The notes under the pieces: model-generated
Told to the model about the DNA's origin: nothing
The model's input: only the letters and a program-made list of their open reading frames with translations
Databases searched by the model: none
Program-made: the position numbers and the translations under genes
Part shown: in pieces, positions 21,460 through 31,996 of the stretch
Layout of the letters: the number at the start of each line of letters is the position of its first letter
Position numbering within the stretch: the first letter of the stretch is position 1
Assembly (NCBI GenBank): GCA_947471745.1
Contig: CANJKZ010000783.1
Location: 322,501-386,500, forward strand
Origin: Closterium sp. Naga37s-1
Taxonomy: Eukaryota > Streptophyta > Zygnematophyceae > Desmidiales > Closteriaceae
Length of the DNA: 64,000 nt
Direction: 5' to 3'

Positions 21460-22960
21460 ATGGCGACTCCTAGGGTTCTTCGCTTCGACGCTGACGGTAG
21501 ACCGCTCGAGTTTCCGGTCTGGCTCCTACACGCGCGTTGCCTCTTAGAGAGTCAGGTTCAGGCGGGCGAGTCCCTTTGGGCGCACGCTACTGGTGACCTT
21601 CCAGCGCCCGACGACCCTACGCCTTTTAGGCACTGCCCCTGACGACGCAGCCAGGGACCGCTTCACCCGACAGCGTGCTGACCTGACGGCGTGGAAGTCG
21701 CGTGACGCTGCGGCCTGCATCGCTCTTAGCAGCCTCCTCCCTGAGTCAGAGGAGGCCTACTTCACTCAGGTTCGCACTGCTAGTGAGTTCCTGACTGCGA
21801 TTAAGGCCCGCTACGCTACTCCCACCACTGTCTCTCTTGGCCGACTCTTCCTACCGTTCCTGTTCCCTGACCTCGCCTTGTTTGAGCGCCCTGCTGACTT
21901 GATTGCTCACCTCCGCTCGCTTGATTCTAGCTACCGCGCTGCTTGCACTGAGGCACAGCTTGCACTGCTCCCTCCCCCCATGGCGATTACTATCTATTTC
22001 ATCGCCACTAGCCTCCCTGACCGCCTTGCCTCAGTCTGTGACACGCTTCTTCTGAAGCACCCTAGTGAGCTCACTATCAAGGTCCTTGAGTCTGCGCTCA
22101 AGGACGTCGAGAGCAACCTCCGCTCCGTAGCCTCTGCCTCTGGTGCTGTGGCCCCTCCACTGTTCCACGGGTGCACTATCCCTCAGCTGCCCACCTTTAC
22201 AGCCTCTCTCGCCACTGCTGCTACTGACGTGACCGCAGCTGCTGTTACGACTTCTTCGCGGTCTCGAGGTAGAGGTGGCAAGAGGGGCGGTCAGGGTACA
22301 GGTGGCGGCGGCGGTGGAGGCGTTGGCGGCGGAGGTGGTGGGGGTGGCGTGCCGATTGGTGGCGGCGGGAGTGCAGGACCAGGAGAGGCGTCGCGTGCAG
22401 CGGCCGGTGACTCCGCTACTGCAGCTGGTGGAGGCGACGCCCGGGCTCGTCAGCCACCTTCTGGTCTACCGGCCGCGGCGGGTGGAGCAGCGGCGTGGTA
22501 CCTGGCCCAGCGGCAGCAGCAGCAGCAGCAGCAGCACCCCTTGCAGCAGCCCCCGCAGCAGCAGCGGCAGCAGCAGGTTTCGGGGCCAGGACAGCGTCAG
22601 CCTCAACGAGGTGTTGTTTACCCTTCGTGCACCTATCAGGTTCTGACAGGTGCTCGCCGAGGCCAGCCTTGTGGCCGCACGCACCCTCCTGGTCAGTGCT
22701 TTGCTCAGCTCACTGACACGGTTCCCTTGGCCTTCGGCCCTGCCCCTGACTGGTTACCTCTTGTTCAGACGTACGGCTCCGCTCTTTGGGGCATGTCTGC
22801 TTCTCAGTTGCTTGATCTCTTAGGAACTCCTCATGCTATGTATGCTGTTGTTGACTCTAGTGCTTCTGACTCTGTTTACTCGAGTGTTGTTAGCTTAGGT
22901 GCTAGTCTTGCTGAGTTGCCTGTTGCTAGTGTAGGCACTTGTGTAGACACTAGTCCAGGC
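21460..22960 (+). pseudogene. Copia-2 left copy gag region
   Basis: Starts MATPRVLRFDADGRPLEFPV at 21460, clearly related to the copia-1 gag start. The helical core is at about 21650-22130, followed by a Gly-rich tract (22260-22400), a CAG-repeat Gln tract (22510-22590) and a Cys/His cluster CTYQVLTGARRGQPCG (near 22625). Capsid-like protein. The frame is not continuous. Confidence 0.82.
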
Positions 22961-25900
22961 GCTACTTCGGAGGACGCTTCGCTGTCTTTCACTCTGGACA
23001 CTGGTGCTTCGCACTGCTTCTTCCGCGACCACACGACACTTACTCCACTTCCTGCGCCAGTCTCTGTGGCCCTGGCTGATCCCACCTCGGGACCAGTCAC
23101 GGCTCGCTACACTACTACTCTTCCTTGCCCTGCTATTCCCTCTGGGTCTCTGACTGGCTTCCACGTCCCCTCGTTCTCGAGGAACTTGGTGGGCGTGAGG
23201 CCTCTTGTGAGTCAGCACGTGGGTGTGTGGATTGAGCCCTCTGGTGAGACGGCGGTTTGTGTTGACGGCGACACTTACTCGCCTCTTACCACCTTTACTG
23301 CCAAGCCGGGCTCTGGTCTCTACACACTTCACACTGGCCCTGGTGGGCTGCAGCAGCAGCAGCAGCAGCGACTCCTGCCTCCGGCCCCGGTTACTTCCCC
23401 TAGTCTGGTCCCTGCGTCTCACCAGGTTGCTGCGTCCCCCCAGGTAGCTGTGTCTGGTCAGGTTCCCGTGTCTGGTCCAGTTGCTGCGTCGTGCTCCTGC
23501 CGGTCGCTTGCACACCCCACCGTTCCATGGCACCACCAGACGGGGCACCCGTCCCTCCCTCGTCTGCGCGCTATGTCTTGTCAACGTCTTGTCTTAGGCC
23601 TCCCGCGTGTCTTGCCGTCGCTGCCGCCTTCGCTTGCACCACCGTGTGGTCTCTGTGTCGAGGGTCGGCTGCGCGCCACCCTTCACTCCTCCTCCCTTCG
23701 TCCGGCCACCGAGCCTTTTGAGACGCTCCACTTGGACGTCTGGGGCCCCGCCCCTCGCCTTGGCCCTGAGCACGAGCGTTTCTTTTTGGTGGTCGTTGAT
23801 GACTACTCCCGCTACACCACAGTGTTCCCCCTGGCGAAGAAGTCTGAGGTGACTTTTACGCTGATCAGGTGGTTGCTTACCACTGAGGGCACTCGTGGTC
23901 GTCGTGTCAGCTGTCTTCACTCTGACTATGGGGGTAAGTTTCGCTCCGGCATTCTCGCTGGATTCTGTCGCGAGCAGGGCATTCGTCAGTCCTGGACGCT
24001 TCCAGAGTCCCCACAGCAGAATGGGGTTGCTGAGCACCGCATAGGCTTGGTCATGGAGATCGCCCGCACCTCCTTGACTCACGCCCGTGCCCCCCATTTT
24101 CTGTGGCCCTACGCGGTTCGGTACGGCGCTCACCAGCTGAACCACGCGTCTCTCGGCCAGAGGCTTCACCGACCAGTCTTTGGACCGGGTCCCCTGGTGT
24201 TGCGTCGAGGTTTCGTGTCTGGGGTTGCTTGGCTCTTGTCCGCGACACTTTCACGGACAAGCTCTCGCCTCGCGCCGTTCCTTGTGTCTTCCTTGATTTC
24301 CCTGAGGACTCCTCTGACTTCACCTTTTACCACCCTCCCTCTCACCGGTTCTTTGACTCCCGTGACGTCCGTTTCGAGGAGTCCACCCCCTACTACGTCA
24401 GGTACCCAAGTCGATGTCTCCCGGTTCCTCCTCCCCCTCTCTTCCTGACTTCCGCTCCCCCTCCTGCTCCCCCGGTACAGCCTCCCCCCCTGGACCCGCC
24501 CCGTCAGGTGTGTCCCAGGCTACCCCTCCCCCCTCGGTAGCCCCTCAGGTGCAGCCTCCTTCCCCGCAGTCCTCCTCGCAGCCCGCGGCAGACCCTGCGG
24601 GAGCCGGTGCTCGTGGAGAGGGCCCTACAGGTGCTAGCTCTGGGGGTGCTGGAGTTGGAGCTGAGCCCGTGGTTGCAGGAGACTCTTGTCTTCCGGGAGC
24701 TGGTGTTGGTCCTGCTGACTTTGGGGGTGCTACGTCTGGGGGTGCGGGTGCACCCTCTTCGGGTCTTGGTGAGCCTGGTCGTGTTGCTATTGGTGGTGCT
24801 GACTCTGGGGGTGGTGCGCCAGGTGCTTTGGAGGGCGGTCCCGGGGCTGCCGCAGCCCCCGACACTACTCCTCCCCCCCACCCCTACCCGACCCGGCACC
24901 AGGCTTGTGTTTGCCGTGCCCATAAGGAGCAGCTGGAGTTGGAGAGAGATGAGAGGGAGTTGCAGCGGCTTGAGGAGCAGCAGCAGCAGCAGCAGGAGCA
25001 GCTGCAGCAGCCGCAGCTGGAGCCGCCGCAACAGCAGGAGGCGCAGCCGCTGGAGCCGCTGCAGCAGCAGGAGGAGCAGCAGCCACCGCAGCAGCAGCAG
25101 CAGCAGCCGCCGCCTCCTCCTCCTGTCTCTGGTCTTCGGGCCCTCGGTCTCCCCTCTTGCTCTCCTTCCTCCTCCCCCTCTCCTCCCGTCTCGGGCCGCT
25201 TCCTCCTCCTGACCCCTCCTCGGCTGTTTTCCCTTGTTCTCAGCCTCCGTTGTCCCCTCCTCCTTCTCAGACTTGGGCCTCTTGTCGCCCCCCTCGTGCT
25301 CGTCCCTCGTCTCCTGTTCTCGTTACTGACCTTCGTACTGCCCTCTTTCGTTCTAGTCCGTCTCGTTCGTCTCCGTCTCTCCTTCCGTCTCCTCCTGAGT
25401 CGGCCTTCACTGCTTCTCTCTCTACTCCTGTCACTGACTACTATCGCACGTACCGTCCTGTTCTCTCTCGTGTTCTCGCTCTCTTGTTACCAACCCTCGT
25501 GCCTCTGTCTCCTCTGTCTCCGCCCTTACTGCCGCAGTCACTGAGTTTGCCTCCACTCACTGCCTTGACTACGCCACTGGTCTTGTGGCTACTCCTCCTA
25601 CCAGTCCTCTGGCCGTCGTGGGTGAGTCTGCCCTTGGCTATGACGTCCTAGAGGACAGGCAGTTTGAGCTAGAGTTCCTGGCAGCCGCTTCCCCACATCT
25701 CTGTGCCATGCTGCTCGCCCCTGAGGGAGACCCCGACGCCCTTGACATACCGACTCCTCGCACTTACGCTGAGGCACTGTCAGGGCCTTGGGCCTCTCAG
25801 TGGAGAGCTGCCATGGACGCAGAGATGGCCTCCTACAGATCCACAGGCACCTACGCCGACGAGGTTCCCCCCCCCTGGGGCGAACGTAGTCGATGGCATG

Positions 25901-27314
25901 TGGATCTACAGGGTGAAGCGGCCACCGGGATCTCCTCCGGTCTTCAAGGCGCGCTACGTGGCTAGAGGTTTCAGTCAGCGCGAGGGAGTTGACTTCTTTC
26001 AGACCTTCGCGCCTACCCCGAAGATGACCACTCTTCGGGTGTTACTACACGTAGCAGCACAGAGAGACTACGAGTTACACTCTCTCGAATTCTCCACTGC
26101 TTTCCTTCAGGGTAGCTTACACGAGGAGGTCTGGCTGCGTCGTCCCTCTGCCTTCACTGGCACTTTCCCTCCTGGGACCCAGTGGAGGCTGAGGCGACCT
26201 GTCTACGGTCTTCGTCAGGCTCCTTGTGAGTGGCACAACACTCTTCGTTCCACCCTCTCTGACCTTGGGTTCCAGCAGTCTTCTGCCGACCCGTCGCTGT
26301 TCGTTCGTCGTGGCTCCACACCGTTCTTTGTTCTGGTCTACGTCGACGACCTGGTTTTCGCCACTACTGACAGGGTTGCCTTGGCAGACGTGAAGTCCGA
26401 ACTGCAGAAGAGACACACGTGCACTGACCTTGGTGAGCTGTGCCACTACCTTGGTCTGCAGATTACCAGGGACAGAGCTGCTCGCACCATTACACTCTCA
26501 CAGTCACACATGGTGCAGCAGGTCCTTCAGCGGTTCGAGCTTCAGCACTCCACAGTACAGCGCACACCTCTTGCTGTTGACCACAGACTTACTGGACCCT
26601 TTCCTGACGAGCCGTTTGAGTCTAGTGGTCCCTACGCAGAGCTGGTGGGCTGTCTCATGTACCTGATGACTTGCACTCGCCCGGACCTCGCCTTCCCTCT
26701 CAGCATCCTTGCTCGCTTTGTTGCGCCAGGGACACCGTCCTGTTCACTGGACGGCAGCTGTGAGGGTGGCGAAGTACCTAGCGACGACATCGGGAGTGGG
26801 GCTAGTTCTTGGAGGGCAACAGCCTGGCGTACTTACTGGTCACTGTGACTCTTCTTACGCTGACGACGCTGAGACTCATAGGTCTACTCAGGGGTGCTTT
26901 TTCAGTTTGGGTTCTGGAGCTGTTTCGTGGCGGTCCACGCGCTCCTCTTCGGTCTCGACCTCTACAGCTGAGGCTGAGATCTATGCTGGTGCCATGGCGG
27001 CACAGGAGCTGCGTTGGTTGACCTTCTTGCTCGCCGACCTTGGTGAGCGGCCGAGCTCTGCACCGACCTTGTTCACTGACAACAAGGCGTCGATTCTCCT
27101 TTGTCGAGAGCCGCGACTGGAGAGCAGAGTGAAGCACATTAACGTCAGGTACTTTCTTCTGCGAGAGTTGCAAAGACGTGGACAGGCTCGCTTCGAGTTT
27201 GTGGAGTCCGAGGCCAACACTGCAGACATCTTCACCAAGGCGCTTCCGCCTTGTGACCACCAGAGGTGTTGTGTGCAGTTAGGCCTTGTTGACACCGTTT
27301 CTAGTCGTGTATAG
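22960..27314 (+). pseudogene. Copia-2 left copy pol region
   Basis: Protease LDTGASHCFFRD (near 22995); pre-integrase HHQTGHPSLPRLRAM (near 23530); integrase HLDVWGPAP (near 23735), VDDYSRYTTVFPL and SPQQNGVAEHRIG (near 24015); Gly/Pro- and Gln-rich linker (24450-25560); RT VARGFSQREGVDFFQTFAPT (near 25955) and LVYVDDLVFATT (near 26330); RNase H YADD..THRSTQGCFFSLGS (near 26850) to DIFTKALPPCDHQRC (near 27230). Several breaks. Confidence 0.88.
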
Positions 27315-27515
27315 GCTTGAGTCTACTGTTTGCTTTGCTTGTACTCTTACTATACATACTTGTGAACTCTCGAACTGGCCTTGTGGCCCCTGTTGCTTGT
27401 GCTCAGAGTGTGTGGTGACGTTGTGACCCACCCTGAGCTTTGTTTCTTTGTGACTGGTCTTGTGACCATACACTTTTGGTTTTGCTTGACACCCCTCACT
27501 TAGGCTATGGGGGTG

Positions 27516-27624
27516 TGTCAAATGTTGTAGCCTGTAGTGAGGTTTGTCTTAGGGGGTACAGATGTTAGGGTCTGTGATATGTACCCCAACCCACATCAAT
27601 GAACCAACACTTTCGTTCTTGACA
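27516..27624 (+). repeat. Copia-2 left copy, 3' LTR
   Basis: 109-bp partner of 20256-20364, preceded by a G-rich purine tract. Confidence 0.93.
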
Positions 27625-28330
27625 TCATCGTGCGATGATGAAGTCTAGGCAGAAAAATGCTGTGATGAAAGCCAAGACTGGGAGTAATGAAGTGATTTGC
27701 CATGAAGTTGAGCACGAATAGGTTAAATATTGTTGAGCTTCTTTCTGGGTCCAGTCGTTCTTGGAGTTGGTGATGTGAAACCGATGTAGAAGCCTCAGGA
27801 TCATAGCTTGTAATAGACTTGATAATAATAAAACTGCAGATGTCAGTTTCCAGCCTGGATGATAGACCGAGCCATGGCGATCCCGAGGGTGCCTGATCAA
27901 CTCCATGAAAGGTTGCCTTGTAACACGGCGAGCCAATGTCAGCATAAATGACAGGTCTCCCGACAGCTGAGTTACTGACGAACCTAATGGTGTAGAAAGA
28001 AAGTGGATTGAGGCCCTCTAGCGAGGACATTGCGCGGTTCGGATCTGGCAGAATCCATGGCGGATGTAAGGCGCGGAGCATCTTTGCGGAGGAGACGATG
28101 CAGTATACATGATTAAGCTTTGCTTTTACACATGAAAACATGTGTAGACGATCAAGACTCAATGCAGAAACGCAGAAAAAGAAATCTACAGTAGCACACA
28201 AAATACTAGGTCAGGTGCAGCCCAGTATCCTTCTAGAGTTATTAGAGTCAGACTATTTGGTACAACAAGCCAACCAAACATGTAGTATCAACCCAAATGC
28301 ATACACTGAAATTATTCAGCCACTGTGAGC
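27625..28330 (-). CDS. Unassigned minus-strand frame next to copia-2 (left copy)
   Basis: An open minus frame starts at 28201 and runs into the copia-2 LTR (its last ten residues are LTR-derived). The central part (SSLEGLNPLSFYTIRF, AVGRPVIYADIGSPCYKATF) reads like ordinary protein but matches nothing I recognise. Its place, upstream of the LINE ORF1 start before copia-2 arrived, makes LINE 5' region one option. An exon or 3' UTR of the EGF gene, or an unrelated gene fragment, are others. The second copy (51624-52200) keeps the frame with few changes. Confidence 0.25.
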
Positions 28331-28581
28331 GAAATTGGTACTGGTCTTCAAACAACCATGTGCAGTTGCACACCTCTGCAACCAGCCCTGTCCGATCTCA
28401 TGCCTTCTTCCCTTGTCCTCCAACTTCTTTGTGGTGAACATGATTAGCTCTCTGAGGTGCACCGAGAGGGCGAACGGAAGGGCAAGCCACAACGTAGGAC
28501 ATGAGCCAATGCGAGGGAAGTGACATGAGATGGAAGATGATAAAAGCAAATGATAAAGCAACAGGGAAGGCAAAATACCCT

Positions 28582-28640
28582 CTACCTCTCCCTCTGTCTC
28601 TCCCTCTCCCTCTGCCTTTCCCTCTCCCTCTCCCCTTTCT
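28582..28640. repeat. CCCTCT pyrimidine microsatellite
   Basis: CTCCCTCTCCCTCTGCC-type run directly downstream (coding sense) of the last EGF exon donor. Also at 52581-52640. Confidence 0.8.
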
Positions 28641-28649
28641 GTCCCTTAC

Positions 28650-31600
28650 AAGTGCACTTGTTATAATCCCTTTGAAATCCCGCCTTGCACTGACATGCCG
28701 CCTTTCCTCCCACCACCTTGCACTGCGCATTGGCAGGGTAGCCACCCTTGCATATGGCTGCCACATATGAGCGTATGCAGCAATTTTAGATGGCGTAAAT
28801 GCAACAGCCATGTAGCTCATGGGTGTACTAGCTTAGAAGCAGGGGTTGTGGTGGTGGAGGTGACTGTCCCTTACGCGTGCACTTGTTGTTATTTGCCATC
28901 CGGAACCCCGCCTTGCACTGACATGCCGGATTCCCTTTCACCACCTTGCACTCCGCATTAGCAGGACAGGCGGGATAGCATACGGCTGCCACAGGAGGTG
29001 GGCGGGGGTGGGGCGGGGGGGGGGAGGGGGGGGGAGGGTTGCACAGGGCAGGCATTGTTGCATATGGCTGCCACATGAGGTGGGTGGATGGGAGGGGAGT
29101 GCACCGTGCAGGTGAATGAAGAACAGTTTAATTTTGAGGCGCCTCAAAACTAGATTAGCAGGGCAGGCAGTGTTGCACACGGCTGCCACAGGAGGTGCGT
29201 GGAGGGGTGCAAGTGAAGGGAGAGCTTGAAGAATTGAGTTAGAGGCAGTTGAGGGGCAAATAGTGAGAGTAGATGGCACGGATGTCATGCGGATGCTCAT
29301 GGGTGCATGTGGGAGGTGGAGATGGGTGCATGTGGGAGGTGGAGATGGGTGCGTGTGGGAGGTGGAGATGGGTGCATGTGAGAGGTGGAGATGGGTGCAT
29401 GTGGGAGGTGGAGATGGATGCATGTGAGAGGTGGAGATGGGTGCATGTGGGAGGTGGAGATGGGTGCGTGTGGGAGGTGGAGATGGGTGCATGTTAGAGG
29501 TGGAGATGGGTGCGTGTGGGAGGTGGATATGGGTGCATGTGGGAGGTGGAGATGGGTGCGTGTGGGAGGTGGAGATGGGTGCGTGTGGGAGGTGGAGATG
29601 GGTGCGTGTGGGAGGTGGAGATGGGTGCGTGTGGGAGGTGGAGATGGGTGGATGTGGGAGGTGGAGATGGATGCATGTGGGAGGTGGAGATGGGTGCATG
29701 TGGGAGGTGGAGATGGGTGCATGTGAGAGGTGGAGATGGGTGCGTGTGGGAGGTGGAGATGGGTGCATGTGAGAGGTGGAGATGGGTGCGTGTGGGAGGT
29801 GGAGATGGGTGCGTGTGGGAGGTGGAGATGGGTGCATGTGGGAGGTGGAGATGGGTGCGTGTGGGAGGTGGAGATGGGTGCGTGTGGGAGGAGGAGATGG
29901 GTGCGTGTGGGAGGTGGAGATGGGTGCATGTGGGAGGTGGAGATGGGTGCATGTGGGAGGTGGAGATGGGTGCATGTGGGAGGTGGAGATGGGTGCATGT
30001 GGGAGGTGGAGATGGGTGCATGTGGGAGGTGGAGATGGGTGCATGTGGGAGGTGGAGATGGGTGCATGTGGGAGGTGGAGATGGGTGCATGTGGGAGGTG
30101 GAGATAGGTGCATGTGGGAGGTGGAGTTGGGTGCATGTGGGAGGTGGAGATGGGTGCATGTGGGAGGTGGAGATGGGTGCATGTGGGAGGTGGAGATGGG
30201 TGCATGTGGGAGGTGGAGATGGGTGCATGTGGGAGGTGGAGATGGGTGCATGTGGGAGGTGGAGATGGGTGCATGTGGGAGGTGGAGATGGGTGCTTGTG
30301 GGAGGTGGAGGTGGTGGGATACGTCAAACTGGTGTGCACGGAAAGAAACCCCTCCCCTCTCACATACGTGTGCACTCGTTCTTCTCCATTTTGAAGCCTT
30401 TTTTGCACCGACACACCGGCTTTCCTCCCTTCACTATGCACTGGGCATTCACACAGCAAGCAGGCTTGCACATGGCTGGCGTGGGTGGGAGATGGGAGAT
30501 GAGGTAAGGGGGAAAGAGCATGAGGCTGGGTGAGACAGGACAGCAGTGGAGAAATACGAGGCGAGTGGAGAGGATGGAAGGAGGAGTGGCATGAGAATGA
30601 CTTTTGAGGCGCCTCAAAAGAGTGGCATGAGAATGACTTTTGAGGCGCCTCAAAAGAGTGGCATGAGAATGACTTTTGAGGCGCCTCAAAAGAGTGGCAT
30701 GAGAATGCCACCGAACCCCCACAGGAAGTCAAGATCGACTCGCATGAAGCACTGTGATCTCCTTTACGGTATTTTTGAGAACTCTCAGAAGCACTGTGAT
30801 CCCGTGCACTGTCGCTAAAGGCTGTATTGCCTCTTAACCTCTTGGTCACCTGCACATGTGGAGCTCACCAGTGCAGAGGCCACTTGTCTTGGTGTAGCCG
30901 GCATTACAGGCGCAACTCCCCCGCCCATTCTTCACAACGCACTTTGAGTTCTTGCCACACTTGAGTGTGCCCGTCTTACACGGGTCTGCCGCTGCTATTG
31001 GTGGAGAAGGGAGGGATTCAGCGTTAGCTTGACTGAACGTCTAAGGGCAGTTCACTTTCAGGCTGCATTTCTCAGAGTCACTTGCACAGCACAGATGTAA
31101 CTCTGTGTTTGTTGGCAATCATGCAACAAGAGACAAGGACACCTACCGGCAGTAAGAGACAAGGACACCCACTAGCAGTATAAAACGCAGTGCTGCAGAA
31201 ATATCTGTTTCTTTGAACACGAGGCCCAAGGGGCGCTTGCACTGGGCCTTGCCCTCCTTCACAATGCACTCCGAGGTTCCACAGTTCTATTTTTGAGACG
31301 TCTCAAAACTAGACCTACCAGGGTTGATAGTCTTATTGCCGCAGATCTTCTGAGCCTCATTGAACTCGAGGCCCCAGGGGCACTTGCACTGGGCCTTCCC
31401 CTCCTCCACAACGCACTTGGCAGTTCCACAATCTTTGGGACACGGGGCTGTTGTGGGCACCACAGACAGGGCTGTTGTGGGCACCACAGAGGAACAAACA
31501 CCCCCGGCAAAAGAAGGAAACGGGTAAGGGAGGGGACCATAAGGGGGGCATAGGGAGACAAAGAAGAGGCTTGCTTCTCACCTTTTTTTACCTAGTATCT

Positions 31601-31874
31601 CCCATACTGGTGACTTAGTCAGAATGAGCAAACAGGGGGTAATGATGAAGAACAGCACTCCATCAACAAGGGAAGAAAAAGGTTTCTTCTCAGCACCTAT
31701 TGATACTTCACCAACAAAAACCCCAGCACCCACACACACTCCACCACTCACCATCGCATGCCTTGTTTGCTACATTGTAGATATAACCTTCAACATTGCA
31801 TGAGCACGTGGCAGTGCCATTGCCTCCCAGAGAGCAGGAAGCACTTGCCCCACAATCCACTTGATAACACGCAT
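28650..31874 (-). CDS. EGF gene (left copy) exons 13-18
   Basis: Exons 31752-31874 (DACYQVDCGASASCSLGG), 31319-31447 (APCPKDCGTAKCVVEEG), 30869-30994 (ADPCKTGTLKCGKNSKC), 30368-30475 (AMCKPACCVNAQCIVKGG), 28875-28985 (AVCYPACPANAECKVVKG) and 28650-28757 (AICKGGYPANAQCKVVGG). The last three are short EGF-like modules of 36-37 residues. In the last one the second Cys is Tyr in both gene copies. The intron 28986-30367 holds the 23-bp minisatellite. Confidence 0.78.
29040..29182 (-). pseudogene. Two truncated EGF exon starts inside an intron
   Basis: 29150-29182 reads GTGGCAG|CCGTGTGCAACACTGCCTG and stops at the palindrome 29132-29149. 29040-29067 reads GTGGCAG|CCATATGCAACAATGCC and stops in a C-rich run. 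Both match the first 28-33 bases of the exon at 28875-28985, so they are partial exon duplicates with intact acceptors and no body. Confidence 0.75.
29132..29149. repeat. 18-bp palindrome TTTTGAGGCGCCTCAAAA
   Basis: Perfect palindrome abutting the truncated exon start at 29150-29182. Confidence 0.85.
29285..30312. repeat. 23-bp minisatellite, about 44 units (left copy)
   Basis: Unit GGGTGCATGTGGGAGGTGGAGAT with a few variants (GCGTG, GAGAGG). It lies in the intron between the exons at 30368-30475 and 28875-28985. The right copy (53336-53860) has about 22 units; the length difference is 506 bp, exactly 22 units. 23 is not a multiple of 3, so all frames stay open and give long spurious ORFs on both strands. 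Confidence 0.95.
30583..30705. repeat. 36-bp tandem repeat carrying the 18-bp palindrome (three units)
   Basis: AGTGGCATGAGAATGA followed by TTTTGAGGCGCCTCAAAA, palindromes at 30602-30619, 30638-30655 and 30674-30691, plus a partial unit. The right copy has two palindromes (54147-54164, 54183-54200). Confidence 0.9.
31216..31290 (-). pseudogene. Degenerate copy of EGF exon 14
   Basis: The minus strand reads CGTSECIVKEGKAQCKRP, a decayed version of the exon at 31319-31447. Its 5' edge abuts the palindrome 31291-31308. No acceptor remains. Confidence 0.75.
31291..31308. repeat. 18-bp palindrome TTTTGAGACGTCTCAAAA
   Basis: Perfect palindrome with a different centre (GACGTC), between exon 14 and its degenerate copy. 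Repeated at 54826-54843. Confidence 0.85.
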
Positions 31875-31996
31875 CTGCAGGAGAATCGGTGGTGATTCGA
31901 GAAAAACAAGTGTTTTGGGTTTAGGGTTTAGGTTTCGGGGTCTAGGGAAGAATTTGGTTAACCCACACTCCAGCACCCACCCTCACTTCCACTCAC

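Larger units (their letters stand above)
20256..27624 (+). mobile_element. Copia-2 (left copy): Ty1/copia element, plus strand
   Basis: LTRs 20256-20364 and 27516-27624 (109 bp), TGTCAAATG...TTCTTGACA. The primer site TGGTATCA follows the 5' LTR at 20365, and the purine tract CTATGGGGGTG (27505-27515) precedes the 3' LTR. The flanks are CCATC (20251-20255) and TCATC (27625-27629), four of five matching. The coding order protease, integrase, RT, RNase H is that of Ty1/copia. The LTRs differ at about four positions (about 96%). Broken in several places. The element is duplicated with its surroundings at 44191-51623. Confidence 0.93.

Noticed and set aside
29273-30855. Very long frames on both strands of the 23-bp array (up to 453 codons of His/Pro- or Trp/Gly-rich repeats)
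   Set aside because: They follow from a 23-bp tandem repeat without stops and lie in an intron between two good exons; length changes by whole units between the copies.
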